64,000 nt of DNA from Cryptomeria japonica. Lineage: Eukaryota; Streptophyta; Pinopsida; Cupressales; Cupressaceae. Below the pieces are notes generated by a model that was given only the letters and a program-made list of their open reading frames with translations, was not told the origin of the DNA and searched no databases. Positions 55,545-64,000 of this stretch are shown here, piece after piece (the first letter of the stretch is position 1; the number at the start of each line of letters is the position of its first letter). The stretch is taken from the NCBI RefSeq assembly GCF_030272615.1, contig NC_081414.1, positions 340,792,502 through 340,856,501 of the forward strand, read 5' to 3'. The translations under genes were made by a program, and so were the position numbers.

Positions 55545-55800
55545 GAATGGGACTTGGCAACTAAAGTTGAAGTTGAGGATGAATGGATCATTGATTCAGA
55601 ATGCTCACATCATATGACTGGTGATAAAAGAAAATTCTTGAACTTTCAAGAATATAATGGAGGTCTAGTAAGATTTGGAGATGATAAATCTTGCTTGATC
55701 AAAGGTAAAGGTACAATATCTCTTGATGGTAAGAATAATACTAACAATGTTTACTATGTGGAAGGTTTAAAGCATAATCTTTTGAGTGTTGGTCAATTAG
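55545..55800 (+). pseudogene. C2 aspartic protease
   Basis: EDEWIIDSECSHHMTGDKRK at 55577-55636 is the Copia protease active-site region, normally W.IDSGCS.HMTG. The Gly of D-S-G is Glu (GAA), which should abolish activity. LVRFGDDKSCLIKGKGTISL and NNVYYVEGLKHNLLSVGQL are the usual following motifs and are intact. The domain is open from start to end. C1 lacks this domain completely. Confidence 0.9.
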
Positions 55801-56900
55801 TTGAGAAAGGATTTCAGTTACAATTCAAAAATGGAAAATGCAAAATTATGAACAAAACTCATTTGGAGATTGCAACCGGAAATCAAACTAGAGGTAGTAT
55901 CTTTCATTTGAATAACAGTGAAAAGGCATGCTTGATTGCACATATTGATGAAAGTTGGCTATGGCATAAGAGACTCTGTCATGTAAATTTTTATTGCATG
56001 GTAAAAATCAGTACTACTAAGGAAATTAGAGATTTACCTAAGATTGTTAAGCCTCACAATCTAGTATGTAAGGAATGTCAATTTGGAAAATGAGTTAGAG
56101 CTACTTTTAAAAGTATTCCAGAAAAATCAAATAATGCTCTTGACTTAATTCATACTGATTTATGTGGTCCAGATAGAACTAAAAGTTTACAAGGTGATAG
56201 ATATTTCATTCTAATCATTGATGACTACTCTAGAATGTGTTGGGTTACTTTTCTCAGAGAAAAATTAGAAGCACTTAGGAAGTTCAAACTATTCAAAGCA
56301 ATGGTAGAGAATGAAACTAGTAAGAAAATCAAATGTCTGAGATCAGATCAAGGAGGAGAATTTACATCTAAGGAATTAAATGCATTCTATGAAGTGAATG
56401 GAATCAGAAGATAGTTATCAGCACCCCGGACACCACAGAAGAATGGAGTTGTAGAAAGGAAAAACAAAACTATCTTGGATGTAGCTAGAAGTATGTTATC
56501 TGAAGCAAATCTACCATATGTATATTGGAGAGAGGTAGTAAGCACAATAGTCTACACATTCAACAAAGTTCACATCAAAGGAAAAACCGGTAAGACCCCT
56601 CATGAAGTATGGTTTGGTATTACTCCTACTGTTAAATATTTCAGAATATATGGAAGTAAATGTTATAGTAGAAGAGATGAGTATATTGGCAAATTTGATC
56701 CTAAAAGTGATGAAGAAATATTTCTTGGTTATTCATCTAAGATCAAGGCATATAGATATTTTAACAAAAGATTACAAAAAATTGTTGAGAGTACAAGTGT
56801 AAAGATTGATGAACAATTCATAGGAACTTCAGGGTATATAGACTCTAAACTGGCAATAGAGATTCTGACAAATGAATCTACATTGAACCCACCAATATAG
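55801..56900 (+). pseudogene. C2 GAG-pre-integrase and integrase
   Basis: GNQTRGSIFHLNNSEKACL, DESWLWHKRLCHVNFYCMVK and LVCKECQFGK form the zinc-binding part. A stop at 56091 follows. The core has LDLIHTDLCGP (first Asp, about 56140), ILIIDDYSRMCWVTFL, CLRSDQGGEFTSKEL (second Asp, about 56345) and RTPQKNGVVERKNKTI with the Glu (about 56440). A stop at 56413 replaces the Gln of RRQLSAPRTPQ. Then WREVVSTIVYTFNKVHIKGK, FGITPTVKYFRIYGSKCYS and KSDEEIFLGYSSKIKAYRYF, the usual C-terminal region. The D-D-E triad is complete. Confidence 0.9.
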
Positions 56901-57029
56901 AATGAAGATCCAATTACACCGGTATCATTCAAAAATTACACTATAACTGAGGAATAACACCAAACAAAGGCACCTCAATATGTAACACTAAATCACTCCG
57001 AAGATCAGATAATTGGAAATAAGTATAAA

Positions 57030-58050
57030 GGAGTTATGACAAGAGGAAGACTTGAAAAAGAAGAGGTATGTCTTATTTCTCAAATTGAACCATCATCAAT
57101 TAATGAGACATGTGAAGATAAACACTGGATTAAAGCTATGGAAGAGGAACTAGAACAAATCGAGAAAAATAACACATGGACATTAGTTCCCCAGCCTAAA
57201 GACAAAAATGTGATTGGAACAAAATGGGTATTCAGAAACAAACTTAATGAAGATGGTAAGGTAATCAGAAATAAATCAAGACTAGTGTGTAAGGGATATT
57301 CTCAGAAAGAAGGAATTGATTATAATGAAACCTTTGCATCGGTAGCTAGAATTGAGGCACTCAGATTATTCTTGGCTTTTGTAGCACACAAGAACTACAA
57401 AGTATATCAAATGGATATTAAATGTGCATTTCTGAATGGAGATCTTGAAGAAGAAGTTTACATTGAACAACTTGATGGATTTTCTTTGACAAATAACAAA
57501 GATATGGTTTGCAAGTTACAGAAAGCTTTCTATGGGTTGAAACAAGCTCCAAGAGTTTGATATGCAAGATTGGATAAGTACCTTTTAAAGATTGGCTTTT
57601 CTAAAGGTAATGTTGACAACAACTTATACTACAAAGTGACTAATGATGACATCTTGGTTATAGAAGTTTTTGTTGATGATATAATATTTGGAGGAGAAGA
57701 TGGATTATGTAAATACTTTTCTATTGAAATGCAACAAGAATTTGAAATGTCTATGATTGGAGAAATAAAACTCCTTTTAGGATTATAGATTTTACAGATT
57801 GATAAAGGTATATTCTTAAGTCAATCCAAGTACTTGAAGGAGTTACTAAAGAAATTTGGGATGGAAAACTCTAAACTGGTAAGCACACCTATGACTACAA
57901 ATGACAAATTATCACTAAGGGATGAATCTACACCTGTTAATCCGACTAGGTACAAATCTATGACAGGAGGCCTACTATATTTAACACAAACAAGACCTGA
58001 TATTATGAATGCAGTATGCATTGTTTCAAGATTTCAGAGTAATCCTAGAT
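57030..58050 (+). pseudogene. C2 reverse transcriptase
   Basis: [59 protein letters not shown] and [20 protein letters not shown] (first Asp) are classic Copia RT motifs. [17 protein letters not shown] is followed by TGA at 57558 for the usual Trp. The active site VFVDDIIFGGED (about 57667-57702) is intact. Stops at 57786 (for Gln in LGLQI) and 58050 follow. KSMTGGLLYLTQTRPDIMNA and VCIVSRFQSNP close the domain. There is no frameshift in the whole region. Confidence 0.92.
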
Positions 58051-58059
58051 AAAATGATG

Positions 58060-58590
58060 AATCAACAGTAAAAAGGATTTTTTGGTACTTACAAGGCACT
58101 ACAAATCTTGGATTATGTTATCCTAGAGATGAAAACTTTGAATTATGTGCATACACAGATGCAAATTGGGTAGGAGATGTGGATGATAGAAAAAGCACCA
58201 CCGGCAGAGCATTTTTTCTTGGTAGTAGATTAATTTCTTGGTTGAGTAAGAAACAAAGTTGTACATCTTTATCAACAGCTGAATCAGAATATGTTGCAGC
58301 AGCAACTAACTGTACACAGGTACTATGGCTTAAGCAAATGTTAAAGGATATAAAGGTAAAATGCAAGGAACCTATAACTATCTATTGTGATAACACTGTA
58401 GCAATTGATATATCTTAGAATCTAGTATTACATTCTAAAACCAAACATGTTTCTATCAGACTAAATTTTCTGAAAGAGAATGTTCAATCAAAATAAGTAA
58501 AACTAGTTTATGTGAATACTAAAGAGAAGATTGCAGATATTTTCACTAAACCTCTGCCTAAGGAGACCTTTGAATATCTCAGAGACTAGC
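58060..58590 (+). pseudogene. C2 RNase H
   Basis: FWYLQGTTNLGLCYP, AYTDANWVGDVDDRKSTTGR (catalytic Asp), AFFLGSRLISWLSKKQSCTS, STAESEYVAAATNCTQVLWL (catalytic Glu) and ITIYCDNTVAIDIS (Asp) are intact. A stop at 58416 replaces Lys or Glu, and others lie at 58495 and 58587, close to the natural end near LGV. KTKHVSIRLNFLKENV and YVNTKEKIADIFTKPLPKE are the standard Copia end motifs. Confidence 0.92.
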
Positions 58591-58911
58591 TTGGGGTCAT
58601 ACCCCCACCAGTAGAGACTTATATAGTTGATGTTTGTCATCAACCGACAGAATTAACAAAGAAATCTTTTACTCTGACTTTGATGAGAAAGCTACTTCTG
58701 AGGGGGAGTAGTTGTTATAGTGAATTGGTTGGTATTTTATGTGGTTTTTAATATTTCTTTGGCATTTGATGTCAAAGGGAGAGAGATTGATATGGAAAAA
58801 CACATTATCTCTTGGGGAGAGATTAATCATTTGGGGAGATTTCTATTTTGGGAGAGACCGATTACTTTCTGTATTTGTATTTTGATTTCTGGCTATGATC
58901 TCTTTTTGGAT
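58591..58911 (+). other. C2 3'UTR with G-rich purine tract
   Basis: TGAGGGGGAGTA at 58699-58710 and TGTCAAAGGGAGAGAGATTG at 58770 are purine tracts of the kind found in plant Copia 3'UTRs. The LTR homology begins 200 bases further on, so the functional polypurine tract next to the LTR is not obvious. Confidence 0.6.
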
Positions 58912-59780
58912 TGTTGGTATTTTGGTATGGTTTTGTCATTGATGTCAACACCTACTAACACTTATCAACTCTGGCACTTTGGAGAATCGACAAGCAAGTG
59001 ACTTATACATAGTCGCCAGTATTTGGTACATTGACATAATATAATGTTCACCAGCACTTGGAATGATATGATAAACACTTGGTTATGTCAAAGACATCAT
59101 TTGGACACTTTGAAGATTTGTTCATTGGCATATTCGTATTTGCATATTTGTTGTTATCAGCGAATAGGTCCAGGATATACATTGGCAGGCTCATCTATTC
59201 CAGATCAGCATGACATGCTATGGAGATGTTTTATTATTATTGTAAATGCATTAAGCCAACATGTTGAATTGACTATTGCATCAGACATTGTTTTATTTGT
59301 AAATTGATTTTATTGTAATATCCTTTAGAGCCAACCTACTAAATTTGGTCTTAAGTTATGATATAAATGTAAGATCTTATTTGTAAGATCAAATGGAAAT
59401 GTAAAAAAAAGGAAGTGTGAGAAGGTATATGCAAAAATAAGCTGAGCTATACATGCAAACATCATTTGAAGGTTGAAGGAGGGTTTTTGTGAAGACAATC
59501 AGAACTACACTGGTACTGAATCCAGCATAGAAAGATGCTAATTTGAGTAGTACATCCTTATTGGATTTAACCATCCAATTGTAGTCAATGTGACTCCAAC
59601 TTGTGTTTGAGCAGTGAGCTCTAGGCGCTTGGCCTTTCTGCATGCGTAGACCCCATTTGTATACACATACTATCTGCAGTAGTATCATGTGATTGTGGTT
59701 AAGGTTTCTCACCGTGGTTTTTCCCCTTACAGGGTTTCCACGTACAAATATTGGTGTTATGTGTTGTGAATGTTATTGTG
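58912..59780 (+). repeat. C2 3' LTR, end missing
   Basis: It starts TGTTGGTATTTTGGTATGG and follows the 5' LTR up to GTGAATGTTATTGT, where the homology ends abruptly; about 170 terminal bases are lost. Deletion, not insertion, is most likely because no remainder is found to the right. Confidence 0.88.
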
Positions 59781-60900
59781 ATGAAAGAGACAAAGGCATA
59801 GGGAGATTCTACTGATGCTTCAGTATGTAGCAATCTTCAAGTGACTTGAAGCGGTTACTTCTTATAACAGATATGTTTTGGGTAATTAGAATTTTGAAGA
59901 ATTGAAGATACCTAGCACTTGATCTGCAAATATTCAGAAGTCAGTTGGCCTTTCTCTAGCTGGTTAACTAATTGGTTATGTTCCTTTTTCAATTCTAAAC
60001 AATGTAACTTTTTTGGGGGGGGGATTATGGTTAGGACAAGAATATTTTCTAAGGAAGTCCGAAGCTTGTCACATCCATTTCTCTATAAATGGATACTAGG
60101 AATACTTAGAAAGGGGTCGCACGAATTTTTTAATGAAAGCTCTGGCAAAATGTATACAAGGTTTTGTTTGGTTTTTTAGAGGATCATTTTGTGTCTTTGT
60201 AAAATTTTGATGAGTGAATATTAATATATAATCAGAATATTTTGAGCTCGAATCTATGTTGTCTTTGTGTCTGTATGATGGTTATCATTTTGATTAAATG
60301 ATCTAACATTGTTTAGTTAAACGATTTGCAAGGCAAATTATGAGAATGTTTTAGGTTTTTCCTTCAAGGAGGGAAATTATATATACTTGATTCCTTTTCG
60401 TTGATAATTAGTAACTCTGCATGAATTTGATGATTGGGTCTAGCATAGGTTGAGAGTTTATATATGTCAAGCATATATAGATTATGTAAACCAAGGTGAT
60501 GAAATCTATGTGAATTTCCATTGTCAAAGTTGTTATTTGATTTTAAATGACTCTGAGAACCAAATAAGGCACTAGTATGGCTTGTCAATTTTTTTGATAT
60601 TCTTGGTGATCCATTACTATGAAAATGAATCTTTCATTTATGTTCAGTTGCATTTAAAGGGATGAAGTTTGTAGAAATTTGCATTGGTTTTCTGTAAGTC
60701 ACCATTTAGAATTGTGATAAAGCAATCACCAAAGGTATACCTGCCTAAGCTCTGTTGAGTTTGAAGTGTAGGAGGTTTCTTTGTAAACCTCGTTAATTGT
60801 TGTTTTATGTAAACCTCATTAATTGTTGTTTTATGTTTCTATTCTTGTTGTTCTACTCTTATGTGAGTAGAGGCTTGAGATCTTATAGAGAAAACAACGT
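59781..60900 (+). other. Non-coding stretch after C2, possibly LTR of the H/J family
   Basis: The first bases (GATGAAAGAGACAAAGGCAT) may continue ORF H in frame. At 60010 a TTTTTTGGGGGGGGG run occurs, and at 60081 CTCTATAAATGGATACTAGG contains a TATA-like element. These could be a polypurine tract and LTR promoter, but I see no paired copy and no primer-binding site. The rest (60200-60900) is AT-rich without repeats or coding sequence. Confidence 0.4.
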
Positions 60901-60917
60901 AATCACAAATTGAGACA

Positions 60918-61880
60918 AACAAGTCCTGAGGTTGTTTTTCTCTTTTTTACCCCAAAACCCCAAAACCCTAGAGTCCTGAGGTCTTCTTCATGTTTTGCTG
61001 GCTTTCACCCCAGAACCTTAGAGTTCTGAGGTGAATTTTGTTTTCTTTTTGTTTATCACCTCGGGAGTCTGGAACCTTGGACTCCCGAGGTCTTGTTTAA
61101 GGCCATTGTATGGATGAAGTTCAGGGGGGTTTAAATATGAGGAATAAAATTTTCTAGGTTCATTTGTGCACTCAATTGTTTCAAAGCTTCTAGTTGTGAC
61201 CTCTCGACTTCATGCCTCCGTGTTGCTAGGTTTTCGTGTATTTTTTTCCCACCAAGCTGGTAGATTTTTCTCCTTCCTTGTATTTTCATGTTTAAATCTT
61301 TTATATTTCTTTTGAGTTTTTTTTTAGTTTAGATTTTTCAGTTGTCTTTCCTCTTTTCACATGTTTTTTTTTTCTGCATGCCCTAGGTTTTCCCAACCCT
61401 GGAACCTTGGTGTTCTGGTCTAGGTAGTTTTTCTTTGCCTCAGAACCCCGAAGTCCTGAGGTTGATTCCTTTTAGGTCATGTGTTCACCCTGAAACCTCA
61501 GAACCCCAAAGTTCTAAATCATCTTAAACCTACAAAATGAAATACCCCAGACCTTAGAACCCCAAAGTCTCGATGTCCTTTCTTATTGGGCTACTACTTC
61601 AACCCCAGAACCTCGGATCCCTAGAGTTTCGAAGAATCCTTTCAGTGCCCTATTGAACTATCCCGGGACCTTAGATCCTTGAAATCCTGAAGTCTTCCTT
61701 TTCTATTTACCATGGAACCCTAGAGTTCTAGACTCCATTTGTTTTATCCAACCTTAGAACCCAAGAACCTCAGAGTTCTGGACTTTGTTTTTCAATCCCA
61801 TGCTAACCTCGAAACCACAGAGTTAGCTATCTTATAAGGAAATTATTCAGCCTGAAAATCCGAAGTCTCGAGGTGGATGA
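60918..61880 (+). repeat. Hairpin-rich degenerate array (CAGAACCTNNGAGTTCTGAGG-like units)
   Basis: At least a dozen imperfect units of 25-35 bases contain a CCCCAGAACCT or CCTCAGAACC arm followed by GAGTTCTGAGG or GAAGTCCTGAGG. Many are self-complementary, for example CCTCAG at 61438 with CTGAGG at 61456, and the 12-base stem at 61058-61091. They lie in the leader region upstream of ORF J, separated by T-rich spacers. I know no family with this arrangement. Confidence 0.75.
61058..61091. other. Perfect 12-bp inverted repeat (hairpin)
   Basis: ACCTCGGGAGTC (61058-61069) pairs fully with GACTCCCGAGGT (61080-61091) across the ten-base loop TGGAACCTTG. It is the most stable unit of the array and GC-rich in an AT-rich setting. 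No T-run follows closely enough to suggest a terminator. Confidence 0.9.
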
Positions 61881-61951
61881 TGTTATTGATATTTTTTTTA
61901 AGTATGCAAGGTATTAATTTGTGATTCTTTCTTGCAGATCAGAGCATTTAG

Positions 61952-64000
61952 ATGGACCCAACTTCTAGCAAGAGAGGCAAGGACTTGGAAAAACTTCCCG
62001 TAACCATGAAATATCAATATCAAGGGTAAGTTTATGTTTCAAAGTTGGATGACCAAATTAAATGGGTGAAAAATATAGAGGTGGGGCATATCAAGTTGGA
62101 GGATACCAAGACATAATTAGATCAACCAAGGCCAAAAGCCCCATTGAGGAGAATTAAGAGATCAGGCCTCATAGAGGCAACCATTTTCCTACAATCAATC
62201 CAAGCTCTTGAACTCATTTATGACTGTTGCATAGTTCTACAATGCAGATACAAGAAAGTGCATAGATGATCAAGGTAGAACATTAATTGATTATCACCAA
62301 ATATGTTGGGATTTGTGTTTGGCATCCTTGCGACAGATGAAGTACTCTTGACAACTAAAGAAGAAGCTGGCAGAGTATGGAATAGCAATATAGCTTAAAA
62401 CAAGAGCCATATGAATGAGAACTAGTTGAAAGAGAAGAGGAAGACAAGGTTAAAAGCTATAGATGTTTTGAGGGAAGACTTCAAGGAGCCACAACAAGAC
62501 GTGATCATCATGTTAAGAAAGGCCTTTGGCAAGCTAGATTGTCGGCACTTCTATCCTTGGATGTTCTATTTCATGACAACTATACTTATAGGGAAACAAT
62601 ACTTTAACTGGGCCTAAATTATTTCTAATAACATCCATAAGCAAATGAAGGAGGTCCATCAAATGAAGAAATTATTCTTCACTTCTTATGTTATCTGGGT
62701 GGCAGTCTAAGTAGGTAAATTCCCATGATTACAGATAGAGGGTCAGCTAGGAAATGAGGAAGGGCAGAAAAAGGTGTGGGAATATTACTCACTACTTCCT
62801 CTAAACAATACAAAGGCACATTTTAAAATAATAAACGATGCCTTCATTTTCCCTATTATCATTAAACTCACAGATGATACAGGTTACAGGATAATCCCAA
62901 AAGCAATGATGATTATTGGAGAATGGGCATGTTGGTTCATTCAGAATCAACGCTCTACATATATCAGAGTTAGTGGGTTCACAGGAAACTCTATGCTATT
63001 ACCACGATCCTACAATGATTTCCTTATTTTGTTATAATATGTCAGGCAGATGCTCGACCTTCAATCCCTTTTGTCCTCAAAACAGAAGGTGGGTATATAT
63101 TTCTCAGTTTCTATTGGTTATTTCTCTTGTTGAAAAATTCAGGTAGCAAAAACAATAGAGCAGGAGCTCCAGGATCTAAATCTTAAGGAATTTAACTATG
63201 CAAGGGAGTATTATGATCCTTATGGTAAGCTAAAGAAAATAATGCCAAAAGCATATGATGGGCATAAATCTAGATTGGAGGATTTTGGGCAAACCTACAA
63301 GATAGTTTTGAAGTTAGAGAAAAGAGTTATTCTAGGTTGTCAGTACCTCGGATTAGAAGTTTTGAAATAGAGACCAATCTCCCCAAAGAACTAAGGGATG
63401 ATGGTGAATTATTACATTGTGTATTTAAAGAACAAGAAATTGACAAGAATCCTCTCTCTCCCATAAAGTGGTCGACACAAGAAGATACAAATATAGACAG
63501 AATAACTAAAACTGTTGTAGATAGAACTAGACAATGGCTAAGATTGAGGGTTAGGCCACGCGCTTCAAAAGGGAAGCAAAAGGAATCTACTTCAGGTGTT
63601 GACTACTCAAGGGGTTATAAGGAATTTTCCGGTAAGACATGGTCTAGTTCTCGAAATAATACATCAAATGATCCAGATGAACCTGTTGAGCCCGAAGAGA
63701 GTACTAAGGATTTGTTGAAGAAATTCAAGGAACAAATGAGAAAATATGAACTTTTGAAAAGGCTACAGATTTTGGAGTGAGAGAAGGACTTGATATTGTC
63801 CCACTGGTAGAGGTAGTTCCCGTGAGGATGAAAATTGGACAAATGCTAGGAGAGGGGCCTCAGGAGGAAGATGATCAAGGGAAAGCAAATAAAGGTGCAC
63901 AACCTTCTCCTCCTGATACGATGAGTGTACCCTATACCACAGCACAAGCTCTGATTTTAATGTTAGCTGCTACTGCCCCTATACCACCACCAACTGATAC
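61952..64000 (+). pseudogene. Long gag-like ORF J of unknown family (runs off the window)
   Basis: I do not recognise this protein. The frame starts MDPTSSKRGKDLEKLPVTMK after a CTTTCTTGCAG tract at 61928-61938. With stops it shows LREDFKEPQQDVIIMLRKAF, GKLDCRHFYPWMFYFMTT, YFNWA and SNNIHKQMKEVHQMKKLFFT, then open from 62774: VWEYYSLLPLNNTKAHFKII and GYRIIPKAMMIIGEWACWFI. After a frame change near 63090-63340 it reads LPKELRDDGELLHCVFKEQE, a Lys/Ser-rich hinge (GKQKESTSGV) and a short helical stretch (KKFKEQMRKYELLKRLQIL), shifts again at 63780, and continues to the window end. Order and several motifs parallel ORF H, so I infer one family. Confidence 0.55.

Larger units (their letters stand above)
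53373..59780 (+). mobile_element. Ty1/Copia element C2, nearly complete
   Basis: A 6.4-kb plus-strand element: 5' LTR, primer site, a single-frame gag-pol (54468-58590), 3'UTR with a G-rich tract and a 3' LTR lacking its last 170 or so bases. It lies in the tail of ORF H: coding reads up to the LTR start at 53373 and a plausible continuation begins at 59781. No target duplication can be seen because the 3' LTR end is gone. Confidence 0.88.

Noticed and set aside
61058-61091. Rho-independent-type terminator
   Set aside because: The hairpin lacks an adjacent T-run and the DNA is eukaryotic.
61928-61938. 3' splice-like tract CTTTCTTGCAG just before the J start
   Set aside because: No matching donor with a consistent coding logic was found upstream, so I do not call an intron.
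63089-63143. Possible 55-base intron in ORF J (GTGGGTATAT...AAAATTCAG)
   Set aside because: Too short for a plant intron and the surrounding frame is already broken; a frameshift is the simpler explanation.

Overview
The window reads as plant nuclear heterochromatin, most likely from a large, repeat-rich genome. I see no host gene, tRNA, rRNA or CRISPR array. Almost every base belongs to a decayed retrotransposon or a fragment of one. Plant origin follows from the element types: a chromovirus with an initiator-tRNA primer site, Ty3/gypsy elements with G-patch and plant-mobile-domain (PMD) reading frames, Copia elements with UBN2-type gag, and a LINE with an APE endonuclease and a terminal RNase H. 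The unusual gag-like frames near the right end resemble, from memory only, hypothetical proteins of gymnosperms. A conifer is therefore my best guess, not a demonstrated fact.

Layout from left to right. 1-3725: 3' end and LTR of a Ty3/gypsy element (G). 3726-8250: minus-strand LINE. 8251-9985: LTR-like remnant. 9986-13862: minus-strand Ty3/gypsy pol (F), with an RNase H domain between protease and reverse transcriptase. 13868-38167: minus-strand chromovirus (E1, 7.7 kb without its insert) flanked by the 5-bp duplication CTAGG. Its right-hand LTR is split by a 16.6-kb plus-strand Ty3/gypsy element (E2, 20997-37592) flanked by CAATC. 38224-41432: truncated Copia (C1). 41433-45475: 5' part of another Ty3/gypsy element (E3). 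45476-47905: 3' end of a minus-strand Copia (C3). 47906-49099: an inverted LTR of the G family (G'). 49100-53372: a long gag-like frame of unknown family (H). 53373-59780: a nearly complete Copia (C2) sitting in the tail of H. 59781-61951: non-coding DNA with a hairpin-rich array. 61952 to the end: a second long frame (J) that looks related to H and runs off the window.

All coding regions are broken by stops, frameshifts or catalytic substitutions, so nothing here looks autonomous today. The dominant damage is Trp or Gln codons turned into stops and G-to-A or C-to-T changes at catalytic sites, as expected for old methylated copies. Relative ages agree with the nesting: by eye the LTRs of outer E1 differ more than those of inner E2.

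The most interesting material is in E2 and in H/J. E2 carries an antisense plant-mobile-domain ORF downstream of pol, and two arrays of the same short motif (about TTAGCGCATTTG), one just inside the 5' LTR on the plus strand and one before the antisense ORF on the minus strand. H and J are long gag-like ORFs that I cannot assign to a known family; J is preceded by a kilobase of imperfect hairpin units.
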